64,000 nt of DNA, taken from contig NZ_CP097800.1 in the NCBI RefSeq assembly GCF_000612545.2, positions 4,154,501 through 4,218,500 of the forward strand, in the 5' to 3' direction. Within the stretch, counting starts at the first letter, position 1. Every line of letters starts with the position of its first letter. Source of the DNA: Streptomyces sp. PCS3-D2 (GTDB lineage Bacteria > Actinomycetota > Actinomycetes > Streptomycetales > Streptomycetaceae). The notes beneath the pieces are model-generated. The model ran no database searches. It was given only the letters and a program-made list of their open reading frames with translations, and had not been told where the DNA came from. This document shows, in pieces, positions 51,340 to 60,384 of the stretch. A program made the position numbers and the translations under genes.

Positions 51340-51376
51340 CCACCCTCCCTCGTACTACCGGAAAGGCAGTAGCGCC

Positions 51377-51655
51377 ATGAGCGTCAACGTCCGCATCCCC
51401 ACCATCCTGCGCACCTACACCGGCGGTCAGGCCGAGGTCCCGGCCGAGGGCGCGACCCTCGCCGAGGTCATCGAGTCCCTGGAGAAGAACCACCCGGGCA
51501 TCGCCGCGCGCGTCCTGGACGACCAGGGCAAGCTCCGACGCTTCGTGAACGTCTACGTCAACGACGACGACGTGCGCTTCGAGGGCGGTCTGGCGGCGGT
51601 GACGCCGGACGGCGCCGGCGTGTCGATCATCCCGGCCGTCGCGGGCGGCTGCTGA
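51377..51655 (+). CDS. cysO: CysO-type ThiS/MoaD sulfur carrier ending GGC
   Basis: A 92-residue ubiquitin-fold sulfur carrier. VNVRIPTILRTYTGGQAEVP, LRRFVNVYVNDDDVRFEGGL and VSIIPAVAGGC align well in memory with mycobacterial CysO, which carries sulfide as a C-terminal thiocarboxylate to O-phosphoserine via CysM. Mycobacterial CysO ends in Gly-Gly, whereas this one carries one further residue, Cys. That extra Cys must be removed by a JAMM-type protease (Mec+-like) before activation. It is probably co-transcribed with thrC under the SAM riboswitch. Confidence 0.88.
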   Translation: MSVNVRIPTILRTYTGGQAEVPAEGATLAEVIESLEKNHPGIAARVLDDQGKLRRFVNVYVNDDDVRFEGGLAAVTPDGAGVSIIPAVAGGC

Positions 51656-51672
51656 CCCTCCCGGCAAACCGA

Positions 51673-51707
51673 AATTACCCCCTCCGCTAAAAGCGGAGGG
51701 GGTAATT
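51673..51707. terminator. Terminator after cysO
   Basis: AATTACCCCCTCCGCT pairs perfectly over 16 bases with AGCGGAGGGGGTAATT (51692-51707), loop of three A, followed by CTGTTTG. One of the clearest intrinsic terminators here. Confidence 0.93.
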
Positions 51708-52040
51708 CTGTTTGATTGGGCACGGTAGAGTTGGGGAAGTCCCCTCCGCTGGACTTGCCCGCTGCATATGAACGGGTCGCGTGAGGGTCGACATCGGGTC
51801 AATGTGCGGGCGCGGTATGGGGCTTTGGCGAGATATGTCTGGCCCGAGTTGCCCTGGAAGATGCCAAATTTTCACTCTATTTCAATGTTTCTCGGTGTCC
51901 AGATTTCTCGTCGGATTGACCTGTTGCAGACAGCACTCGCGCAGATACATTCAGCCTCGGTCGACGCGTTCCGACGCAAGTTCTGACCCGGGAACGCGAA
52001 GTGCGTTCCCGCGCAAGGGCCAGTAATAGGGGAGTTAGGC
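51708..52040 (+). promoter_or_regulatory. A+T-rich upstream region/leader of the cold-shock gene
   Basis: 333 bases without a supported gene. The part 51850-51945 is strikingly poor in G+C for this genome (CCAAATTTTCACTCTATTTC and similar). Position and composition suit a cold-shock 5' leader whose folding changes with temperature. Small open frames here have no ribosome sites and no recognisable products. GGGGAG lies six bases before the cspA start. Confidence 0.5.
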
Positions 52041-52247
52041 ATGGCTCAGGGCACCGTCAAGTGGTTCAACGCGGAGAAGGGCTACGGCTTCATCGCGGTC
52101 GACGGTGGTGCGGATGTGTTCGTCCACTACAGCGCCATCCAGATGGACGGGTACCGCACCCTTGAAGAGGGTCAGCGGGTCGAGTTCGAGATCTCGCAGG
52201 GCCAGAAGGGTCCGCAGGCGGACATGGTCAAGCTCGCGCTCGGCTAG
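52041..52247 (+). CDS. Cold-shock protein (CspA family)
   Basis: A 68-residue nucleic-acid chaperone of one cold-shock domain. RNP1 is [10 protein letters not shown] and RNP2 is VFVHYSAIQ; the N-terminus [14 protein letters not shown] is universal. It binds single-stranded RNA/DNA. It is full length and probably monocistronic, with a long leader upstream and a 17-base-pair terminator downstream. Confidence 0.97.
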   Translation: MAQGTVKWFNAEKGYGFIAVDGGADVFVHYSAIQMDGYRTLEEGQRVEFEISQGQKGPQADMVKLALG

Positions 52248-52302
52248 TCCCGGAGCATCGACCACCGACGCTCGGTCTTCCGTCGAAGACCCGGAAGACC
52301 TA

Positions 52303-52342
52303 CGAGGGGCCCACATCCCGTGTCCGGGATGTGGGCCCCTCG
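52303..52342. terminator. Terminator after the cold-shock gene
   Basis: Arms 52303-52319 and 52326-52342 are perfectly complementary (17 bases, CGAGGGGCCCACATCCC), loop GTGTCC. Confidence 0.92.
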
Positions 52343-52371
52343 CGTGTCCCCCCGTGTGCCCGCGTTCTCCC

Positions 52372-52496
52372 CGAGGCCGCTTGCGCCCGTCTGTCAGTCG
52401 ACCGCCACCCCACATCGAGGCTTCTTCGAAGCCGCTTGCGCCCGCCCGTCACCCGACCGCCACCCCACGCCGAGGCTTCTTCGAAGCCGCTTGCAC
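52372..52496. repeat. 55-base tandem repeat, about 2.3 copies
   Basis: CGAGGCTTCTTCGAAGCCGC begins at 52416 and again at 52471, followed each time by TTGC and a CACCCGACCGCCACCCCA-like body. A shortened copy starts at 52372. Each full copy carries a small hairpin GGCTTC-TTC-GAAGCC. The last copy runs into the first CIRCE element of groEL. Confidence 0.8.
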
Positions 52497-52516
52497 TCTC
52501 GGGGGTCGAGTGCTAA
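52490..52516. promoter_or_regulatory. CIRCE element 1 (HrcA operator)
   Basis: CTTGCACTC-N9-GAGTGCTAA. The right arm is the exact CIRCE half-site and the left arm has two changes from TTAGCACTC. Confidence 0.75.
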
Positions 52517-52525
52517 TCATTGGCG

Positions 52526-52552
52526 TTAGCACTCTACGAGTGAGAGTGCTAC
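52526..52552. promoter_or_regulatory. CIRCE element 2 (HrcA operator)
   Basis: TTAGCACTC-N9-GAGTGCTAC, one base from the consensus, about 130 bases before groEL. With element 1 it forms a tandem HrcA target, showing heat-shock control by HrcA. Confidence 0.9.
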
Positions 52553-52575
52553 TGAAACGAGGACCGGGTCGGTGA

Positions 52576-54303
<1,728 letters not shown>

Positions 54304-54675
54304 TCGGCCTGCTGGTCGATCGGCTGTTCTCGAACGAGGGCGGCACCCCGACGGGGGTGCCGCCCTCGGGCGTTCCCGGCCGGGACGGTCGGGACGTGGT
54401 GTCGAGCGTGAGGTCGAACGGCGCGGGGATGCGCAGCGGCTCGCCGAAGGACACCGTCGTGCGGGCGCGGGCCCCGCCCGGCCCTGGGGGCGCTCCCCTT
54501 CGACCGGGTGGCTAAAACCGCTGGCCGGGGTGGGCGGGAGCGTGTGAACGTACGGCCATGGGGAACTCCGTCACACATCCCGTGCCGCACACCGCCGATC
54601 CCGCCGGGACGTACGCGAAGGTGCGCCGCCCGTCGGCACCGCCGCCCCGGCGCGACGGGCAGGGATGAGGACGGG
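54304..54675. other. 372-base gap after groEL
   Basis: Begins with the groEL terminator (54336-54367). The rest is GC-rich and holds no gene I can support. Confidence 0.5.
54336..54367. terminator. Terminator after groEL
   Basis: GAGGGCGGCACCCCG pairs with CGGGGGTGCCGCCCTC around one or two bases, 33 bases after the stop codon. Confidence 0.88.
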
Positions 54676-55239
54676 GTGGGGAGTTCGCGGGCCTATCCCG
54701 TGTTCCGGACCGATGACCTCGGGGAGGCCCACCGCCGGGCCCGGCTGCTGTGCGCGCGGATGAGGCCGCTCGACCCGGAGATGTGGCTGTGCGCGCGGAC
54801 GGAGACCGTCGCCGAGGCCCGGGGGATGGCGGCGCTGCTGCCGGCCGGCATGTTCGATCCGTCGGACTACTGGGCGGCGGCGGACACCTGGTACCTGGGT
54901 GCCGAACTGCCGGGCGACGACCGGGAACTGGCTGCGGCGCTGCCGTTGACGGTCGACGCGTACGCGGCTCCCGGCCCGGTGGAAGCGAAGTTCCTGCGGG
55001 TGTTGCGCGGCGGGGCGGCCACGATGCTGTGGCGGGGGGCCTGGCCGGAGGTGCCCGGAATACCGTCCGCGTGCGCCGACCCGACGGACCAGCGGGTGGA
55101 GCTGGACCTCAACGAGGCGCATCCCGACGGGCGGCACACGCTCTACGTGCACTTCCGGTCCGCCGACGAGGTGGGCGCCGCCCATCTCGCGGCCCTCGTC
55201 GGCGGGGCGGTGCTCGGTCCCGTTCAGGTGGGGCGCTGA
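54676..55239 (+). CDS. Hypothetical cytoplasmic protein
   Basis: A 187-residue protein that I do not recognise. It has no signal or membrane segment. The N-terminal part (YPVFRTDDLGEAHRRARLLC, then LDPEMWLCARTETVAEARGM) and the C-terminal part (VELDLNEAHPDGRHTLYVHF, then AAHLAALVGGAVLGPVQVG) look like a small alpha/beta fold. GTG 54676 is chosen because GATGAGG lies six bases upstream. The next gene, trpF, starts 85 bases later from its own promoter. Confidence 0.72.
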   Translation: MGSSRAYPVFRTDDLGEAHRRARLLCARMRPLDPEMWLCARTETVAEARGMAALLPAGMFDPSDYWAAADTWYLGAELPGDDRELAAALPLTVDAYAAPGPVEAKFLRVLRGGAATMLWRGAWPEVPGIPSACADPTDQRVELDLNEAHPDGRHTLYVHFRSADEVGAAHLAALVGGAVLGPVQVGR

Positions 55240-55311
55240 GGGGCGGGCGGGTGATCCGGCCGGAGCCGTTCGGCATGCGGGCGGGCCCGGCCCCGGCCCC
55301 CCGGGGACGCA

Positions 55312-55317
55312 TAGGCT
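55312..55317 (+). promoter_or_regulatory. -10 box for leaderless trpF mRNA
   Basis: TAGGCT six bases before ATG 55324, the same hexamer as at gpmA. GGGAG between them is too close to the start to be a normal ribosome site. Confidence 0.5.
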
Positions 55318-55323
55318 GGGAGC

Positions 55324-55923
55324 ATGGCTGACCTCTTCGTCAAGATCTGCGGGCTCAGGACCGCGCCGGACGTCGACGCCGCGGTGGCGGCCGGGGCCGA
55401 CGCCGTCGGCTTCGTGTTCGCACCCGGCAGTCCCCGTACGGTCGACGCCGCCACCGCGCGCGAGCTGGCGGCCCGGGTGCCGGACACGGTGCTGACCGTC
55501 GGGGTGTTCCGCGGCCAGTCCGTCGAGGAGGTGCGCCGCTTCGCCGCGGAGAGCGGCGTACGGGGCGTGCAGCTGCACGGCGAGGAGGGCCCCGAGGACT
55601 TCGCGGCACTGCGCGCCGAGGGCCGCGTCCTGCTGCGGGCCACCGCGGGGCGCGTGCAGCGCTGTGGTGAGTACGGCGAGGACCTGCTGCTGCTCGACGC
55701 CCCCGATCCGGGCTCCGGCAAGCCGTGGAACTGGGGCTCGGCGGACTTCACCGCGCCCGAGGGGCGCTGGCTGCTGGCCGGCGGGCTGAACCCGGGCAAC
55801 GTGCGCGAGGCGCTCGCGGCCACCGGGGCGTGGGGCGTGGACGTCTCCAGCGGGGTGGAGCGGGAACGCGGAGTGAAGTCGCCGGACCTGATCCGGGCCT
55901 TCGTCGGGGCGGCCCGCGGTTAG
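55324..55923 (+). CDS. trpF: Phosphoribosylanthranilate isomerase
   Basis: A TIM-barrel enzyme of tryptophan synthesis (Amadori rearrangement of PRA to CdRP). In the 199-residue protein the general-base Cys is in LFVKICGLRTAPDVDAAVAA near residue 9. Then come ADAVGFVFAPGSPRTV, GVQLHGEEGPEDFAALRAEG, LLLLDAPDPGSGKPWNWG (catalytic Asp), LLAGGLNPGNVREAL and VDVSSGVERERGVKSPDLIR. It stands apart from other trp genes. PriA usually covers this step in Streptomyces, so this may be a second isomerase. Its stop codon is the first triplet of the dispersed element at 55921. Confidence 0.93.
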   Translation: MADLFVKICGLRTAPDVDAAVAAGADAVGFVFAPGSPRTVDAATARELAARVPDTVLTVGVFRGQSVEEVRRFAAESGVRGVQLHGEEGPEDFAALRAEGRVLLRATAGRVQRCGEYGEDLLLLDAPDPGSGKPWNWGSADFTAPEGRWLLAGGLNPGNVREALAATGAWGVDVSSGVERERGVKSPDLIRAFVGAARG

Positions 55924-55941
55924 GGCCTGTCCGGCGGATCG
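55921..55941 (+). repeat. Dispersed 21-base element, copy 2
   Basis: TAGGGCCTGTCCGGCGGATCG, 20 of 21 bases as at 12993. The initial TAG is the trpF stop codon. Confidence 0.75.
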
Positions 55942-56084
55942 CGGCCGGCGCCCCGGGTCGTGTGCGCGCCGGCGGTGGCAACACCACCGGGTGTTGCCAT
56001 CTCCCTCTGTGCGGCGGCGCATGGGATGCGGCGGACGGGGCACCCGGGCGGTGAGGACGATCCGTCGTTCAGGAGGTGGCAGCG

Positions 56085-56291
56085 GTGCGCCGTACGCAGG
56101 TGCTCGACGTCTTTCCCGCCGGTGATCCCTACGGCAGCCGGCCCGCCGAGGAGTGCGCGGCCCGCTGCCGGGAGCGCGGCCTGCGGGTGACCGTCGTCAT
56201 GGACCTCGACCGGGACGCCTTCCTCGTCGTGTCCCTCGATGCGGACGCGGACGGGGACGCGGACGGGGAGGCGCCGCGGAAGGCGGCGTGA
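56085..56291 (+). CDS. Small hypothetical protein
   Basis: A 68-residue protein: RRTQVLDVFPAGDPYGSRPA, ECAARCRERGLRVTVVMDLD, RDAFLVVSLDADADGDADGE. It has a ferredoxin-like alternation of strand and helix, two Cys in ECAARC, and an acidic Asp/Gly tail. GTG 56085 has a perfect AGGAGG eight bases upstream; GTG 56076 overlaps that site and is unlikely. I do not know the family. Confidence 0.7.
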   Translation: MRRTQVLDVFPAGDPYGSRPAEECAARCRERGLRVTVVMDLDRDAFLVVSLDADADGDADGEAPRKAA

Positions 56292-56300
56292 GGCCCCTCG

Positions 56301-57956
56301 TCAGGAGGCCGCGCGCCAGACCGTCATGTCGGCCCTGATCCAGCTGGGGTCCTTCGACAGGCCCGGGGCCGACTTGATGCCGATGACGAACAGCGCGATG
56401 TCACCCGAGGGGTGTTTGACGCAGACCTCGCTGCCGGCCGCCATGACGTGCAGCGTCAGACTGTTCTGCCGCGCGAACTCCAGCTCCTCGCGGCAGGTTT
56501 CGAGGTTCCCGGTGCCCGCCTTCCGGGGCATGGAGAACACGCTCGTGTCGCTCTCCATCGTGCAGCCGCTGGCCAGCCCGCACTTCATGCGGATGTCGCC
56601 CGTGCGGTCGCCGTCCTCGTGCTGGACGGGTTCGTCGAAGCTGATCGAGTTCTTCTCGTTCAGCTCCAGCCCCGGATAGGGGATCGGCCTGGGCGGCTGG
56701 GACGCGCTCGGCGTCGGAGTGGGCGTGGGGGCGGCGGCCCCGGTCGGCAGCGTCGGGCCGGACGACCTGGCCGCGGCCGCCTCGCGTTCGGCCGCCCGGT
56801 CCGTCACGTCCATGAGCTTCCAGCCCAGGCCTCCCAGGGTCAGCGCACCCGTCACCGCCGCCACGGCGGCGACCCGCGCGGTTCGCCGCCGCTTGAGCCC
56901 GGTGCCCCCCGTTGTCGGCACGGCCACCGCGGCCGGCGTCGCCGCGGATGCCGGCGGGACGGCTCCCGCCGGGGCCGCCGTCGCGTGTCCGGTGCCTCCC
57001 GGAGCCGAGCTCCCCGGGGCCGTTCCGCCCGGGGTGGCGCCTGCCGCGGCGGGCCGTGGGACCGGTGTCGGTACCTCCTCGTCCAGGCCGGCCACCTCCC
57101 GCCAGACGGCCGGGCCGCCGCCCGCGGCCTCCTCGCCCAGATACGCGCGGCACCAGGCCAGGATCTCCGCCGGGGTGGCCCGCTCCTCCGGTTCGGTGGC
57201 CAGGCACAGCGCGAACAGCGGACGCAGCGGCTCCGGCAGTCCGGTCAGGTCGGGTTTCGAGTGCACGATCCGGAACAGCACGGTCATGGACGGCCCGTCC
57301 CCGTACAGCGGTTTGCCCAGCGCCGCGAACGCCGCGGTCTGCCCCAGCGCGAAGACGTCGGTGGCCGGTGTGGTCTCGCCCGCCAGCCCCTGCTCGGGGG
57401 CCATGTACTGGGGTGTGCCGATGGTGCTTCCCGTGGCGGTGGCCGTCAGGCCGGAGGCCTGCGAGATCCCGAAGTCGATGACCCGGGGCCCGTCGGCGGC
57501 CAGCAGCACGTTCGACGGCTTCAGATCCCGGTGCACGATGCCCGCACCGTGGACGGCCACGAGGGCTTCGGCCACGCCCGCCATCAGCCACACCACCGCG
57601 GCGTCCGGCAGCGGCCCGCGCCGGGCGACGGCGTCCGACAGGGAGGGACCGGGCACGTACACGGTGGCCAGCCAGGGCGGTGTCGCCCCGGGGTCGGCGT
57701 CGATCAGCTCGGCGGTGTACGCACCCCGGACCCGCCGGGCGGCCTCCACCTCCCGGCGGAAGCGCCGCCGGAAGGTCGGGTCCTCGGCCAGATCGGGATG
57801 GACCACCTTGATCGCGACGGGGCGGCCGCCCCGGGTGTGCGACAGGTAGACACGGCCCATGCCGCCCGACCCGAGCCGCGCGGCGAGCCGGTAGCCGCCG
57901 ACGGTCTGCGGATCGTCGGCCCGCAGCGGCTGGAACACATCGGTCGCACTGTTCAT
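56301..57956 (-). CDS. Ser/Thr protein kinase with single membrane helix
   Basis: A 551-residue Hanks-type kinase. Kinase domain at 20-285: glycine loop RLGSGGMGRVYLSHT, VAIKVVHPDL (Lys), catalytic GIVHRDLKPSNVLL, VIDFGIS (DFG), activation loop GSTIGTPQYMAPEQ. A Pro/Ala/Gly linker runs to a membrane helix at about 400-420 (RVAAVAAVTGALTLGGLGWK). The external part has a Pro/Thr linker and a small domain with four Cys (MKCGLASGCTM, NLETCREELEF, GSEVCVKHP), probably disulfide-bonded sensor. No PASTA repeats. Signal and targets unknown. Confidence 0.92.
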   Translation of the reverse strand: MNSATDVFQPLRADDPQTVGGYRLAARLGSGGMGRVYLSHTRGGRPVAIKVVHPDLAEDPTFRRRFRREVEAARRVRGAYTAELIDADPGATPPWLATVYVPGPSLSDAVARRGPLPDAAVVWLMAGVAEALVAVHGAGIVHRDLKPSNVLLAADGPRVIDFGISQASGLTATATGSTIGTPQYMAPEQGLAGETTPATDVFALGQTAAFAALGKPLYGDGPSMTVLFRIVHSKPDLTGLPEPLRPLFALCLATEPEERATPAEILAWCRAYLGEEAAGGGPAVWREVAGLDEEVPTPVPRPAAAGATPGGTAPGSSAPGGTGHATAAPAGAVPPASAATPAAVAVPTTGGTGLKRRRTARVAAVAAVTGALTLGGLGWKLMDVTDRAAEREAAAARSSGPTLPTGAAAPTPTPTPSASQPPRPIPYPGLELNEKNSISFDEPVQHEDGDRTGDIRMKCGLASGCTMESDTSVFSMPRKAGTGNLETCREELEFARQNSLTLHVMAAGSEVCVKHPSGDIALFVIGIKSAPGLSKDPSWIRADMTVWRAAS

Positions 57957-58069
57957 CGGTCTCCCCCCGACCCCCCCGGTGACCAACCGGTGGGTTGATC
58001 CACGCAACCCTAAGCGCCGGGCGGGTGCGCGAGGGTGCCGGGGAGCCGTCCGCCGCGGCCGCCCTCCGG

Positions 58070-58423
58070 TCAGCCGGCCGCGCCGGACGGGGACACGCCG
58101 CCGTCCTCCCAGACGGACTCCACCCCCGGAAAGCCGCGCAGGGCGGCGACCTGGCCGGGGTTGAGCCGGGCGGCGAAGCCGCGCAGCGCGGTGCGGTAGA
58201 CGTGGTCGGGGGAGGCCCCGACCATCCGGGCCACCGCCGCCGGATCGACGTCCTGGCGCACGGTGACGATGTACGGGGCTTCGTCGGCGGGGGCCGCACG
58301 GGCCACGGGCCCGGCCGGCGCGGCGGTAGCCGCGGCCACGGGCAGGGCGGTGGCGGCGGCCGGCGCGGCGGCGGCCGCGGCCACGTGCAGGGCTCGGCCC
58401 GCTCGGCTCAGGAGGATGCGCAT
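58070..58423 (-). CDS. Secreted stand-alone I9 (subtilisin propeptide) protein
   Basis: A 117-residue protein with an Ala-rich signal peptide (LLSRAGRALHVAAAAAAPAA) and a single inhibitor-I9/propeptide domain: YIVTVRQDVDPAAVARMVGA, HVYRTALRGFAARLNPGQVA, ALRGFPGVESVWEDG. In full subtilases this domain folds and inhibits the S8 protease; alone it can act as a protease inhibitor. It lies back-to-back with a broken S8 peptidase gene (58673). So it is either a free inhibitor or a surviving piece of a subtilase gene. Confidence 0.75.
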   Translation of the reverse strand: MRILLSRAGRALHVAAAAAAPAAATALPVAAATAAPAGPVARAAPADEAPYIVTVRQDVDPAAVARMVGASPDHVYRTALRGFAARLNPGQVAALRGFPGVESVWEDGGVSPSGAAG

Positions 58424-58672
58424 GGGGCGAGGCCATCACGGGCCGCGGTGCCGGTCAACGAAGCCCGGGGGTGTGGCGGGCGCACGGCCGGCGCACCGGC
58501 CGTGCCGTGGTGACGGTCCGGCGGGCCGATCGGCCGGGTGGGGGCAGCGGTTCAAGCCGCGCCGGACCACCGCCCGATGCATGGAGTGGCCGCTCCCGCG
58601 GAGGTGTTCGACGCCGCGGGCGCGGCTCACCCATGCCGCTTCCACCCCACACCCCGCAAGGGAGCCCGTTTC

Positions 58673-58895
58673 ATGCGCCTGCTCGCCCGCCTCGCCACCG
58701 CCGCCCTGCTCGCCGTCACCCCGGTGGCGGCCGGTACGGCACGTCACCGGCGTGGCCGCCCTCTACAAGGCGGCGCACCCCGACGCCCGCCCGGCCGAGG
58801 TGGCGAACTTCCTGAAGAACGAGGCCACCGAGGACGTCATCCAGAACCTCAGCGACAACGGCCCCGACAAGCTGCTCTTCACCGGCGGCCTGTGA
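58673..58895 (+). pseudogene. S8 (subtilisin-type) peptidase remnant
   Basis: ATG 58673, with AAGGGAG upstream, opens a signal peptide MRLLARLATAALLAVTPVAA. Within a few bases the frame that makes sense shifts by one and reads HVTGVAALYKAAHPDARPAE, then VANFLKNEATEDVIQNLSDN and KLLFTGGL. This is the last 50 residues of secreted subtilases. The HVTGVAALY motif normally follows the catalytic Ser (GTSMAxPHVTGVAALY), so propeptide and catalytic domain (about 300 residues) have been deleted. Signal sequence and C-terminus remain, out of frame. Confidence 0.82.
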
Positions 58896-58983
58896 CCGGT
58901 CCGCGCTGACCGGTCCGCGCTGACCGGGACCCGCTGACCGCCCCCCGGCGGCGCAGCCGGTTAGGCTCGCGACCGGGGGGATC

Positions 58984-60384
58984 ATGAACAACAGCACACG
59001 CCAGGGCGCGCGTCGGATGCCGCGCGCCCTGTTCGTCGCCGGCACGGCCGTCGCCGCCGTGACCGTCCTGTACCTGCTCCTGCTGGGGCATCTGGCCTTC
59101 GTCGACTGGTCCCGCGGCCGCGGTCTGCTGCTCCTCGTCACCCCGGCCCTGGGGGTCCTCGGGTACGTGCTGCTGGCGCGCGGGCGCGGCGGCTCCCGGG
59201 GCGCGGCGGTCCGCTGGCTGGCGGCGGCCGTCGCGTTGGCCGCGCTGTGGCCGGCCTGGCAGGGGTACGTGTGGATGCGCGGACCGCAGGCGTACGCGTG
59301 GACCTGGTGGCAGTCGGAGAACCCGGAGTCGGCGCGCCCCGTCGGCGCCTGGGAGCTCCCCTCGGCGGGGTTCGTACGGGCCCGCACGGACCGACTGGTC
59401 CTCTTCAACGGCGAGGGCCGCCGGGCCGGCGGGCGCGCGGCCCCGCAGGGCACGGTCTTCTGTGCCCTGAGCCGGACCACCGCGCACGACGTCGGACTCG
59501 TCGCGGCCGCGCGGACCCCGGGCGGCTGCGGCACCCGGGTCTCGGCCGTGGACCTGCGGCAGCAGGAAGAGCTGTGGTCCAAGGACCTTCCGGCGGCCCC
59601 GCCCGCCGGCGGGGACGCACCGCCCGTGGCGGTCGTGGACACCACGGCCGTCGTCGTGGCGGACGGCGCCCTCCTCGGCCTGGACCTGCGCGGCGGCGGG
59701 GAACGCTGGCGGACACCGGTACCGGCGGGCTGCCGGGCCCGCGCGCTCGACGGCGCCGCCGACCGGGTCCTGTACGTCGAGGACTGCCCGGCCGCCGGCA
59801 CGGCACGGCTGACGTCCCTGGACGCCCGGACCGGCACCCCGGCCTGGCAGACCCCGCTGCGGGCCGGCCCGGCGGCGGAGCTGCGGCTGCTGTCGGCGCG
59901 CCCGATCGCGCTGCGCGCGGGGGACGCGGTACGGCTGTTCGACGACGCCGGGCGCGAGCGCGGTGCCGTGCCCGTGGTGGGCCCCGGGGAGGACCTCCTC
60001 GCGGAACCGGGCCCGCTGGTCAGCGGCGGACTGCTGGTGCTCCCGGTGAAGGGCCGGGTCCCGGGGGTTTCGGCGTACTCCCTGCTGGACGGCAGCCGCG
60101 TGTGGCACGCCGGGCTCGACGGGGCGACGGTCCTCGGCCTTGCGCAGGGCCGCGCCCCGGGCGGGGTCGACGTGGTGACGTCGACCGCCGCGCGGACCCA
60201 CCTGTGGCACCTGGACGGCGCCACGGGCCGGACCGGGGCCCGGCCCACGATCCTGCGGGACGTCCCGCTGGGCCGCCGGTTCGAGATCTACCCGACGGGC
60301 GTCGAGGGCTACACCTTCGTGAACCTGGACCCGGGGGGCGAACTGCCGTCGTACGTGGCCCTGAAGCGGGTCACAGGCTGGTGA
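58984..60384 (+). CDS. Membrane protein with PQQ-like beta-propeller domain
   Basis: A 466-residue protein. Three N-terminal membrane helices (FVAGTAVAAVTVLYLLLLGH, LLLLVTPALGVLGYVLLA, WLAAAVALAALWPAWQGYV) are followed by an external domain of PQQ/WD-like blades: RVSAVDLRQQEELWSKDLPA, GALLGLDLRGGGERWRTPVP, RLTSLDARTGTPAWQTPLRA and GVSAYSLLDGSRVWHAGLDG, each with a W/T closing pattern. No quinone-binding residues are evident, so it is more likely a scaffold than a dehydrogenase. Its stop codon overlaps the end of the convergent DUF397 gene by 14 bases. Confidence 0.85.
   Translation: MNNSTRQGARRMPRALFVAGTAVAAVTVLYLLLLGHLAFVDWSRGRGLLLLVTPALGVLGYVLLARGRGGSRGAAVRWLAAAVALAALWPAWQGYVWMRGPQAYAWTWWQSENPESARPVGAWELPSAGFVRARTDRLVLFNGEGRRAGGRAAPQGTVFCALSRTTAHDVGLVAAARTPGGCGTRVSAVDLRQQEELWSKDLPAAPPAGGDAPPVAVVDTTAVVVADGALLGLDLRGGGERWRTPVPAGCRARALDGAADRVLYVEDCPAAGTARLTSLDARTGTPAWQTPLRAGPAAELRLLSARPIALRAGDAVRLFDDAGRERGAVPVVGPGEDLLAEPGPLVSGGLLVLPVKGRVPGVSAYSLLDGSRVWHAGLDGATVLGLAQGRAPGGVDVVTSTAARTHLWHLDGATGRTGARPTILRDVPLGRRFEIYPTGVEGYTFVNLDPGGELPSYVALKRVTGW

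Noticed and set aside
51768-51986. A 72-codon open frame before the cold-shock gene
   Set aside because: It lies in the A+T-rich stretch without a ribosome site and has no codon bias of this genome; a leader is more likely.
52370-52500. CRISPR array
   Set aside because: The spacing is regular, but the whole 55-base unit is repeated, so there are no unique spacers, and no cas genes are present.
52320-52529. Overlapping 60-70-codon frames between the cold-shock gene and groEL
   Set aside because: They are translations of the 55-base tandem repeat and cross a terminator and the CIRCE region.
56239-56290. Coding repeat GCGGACGCGGACGGGGACGC as a mobile or regulatory repeat
   Set aside because: It only encodes the Asp/Gly tail of the small protein and is a simple low-complexity run.
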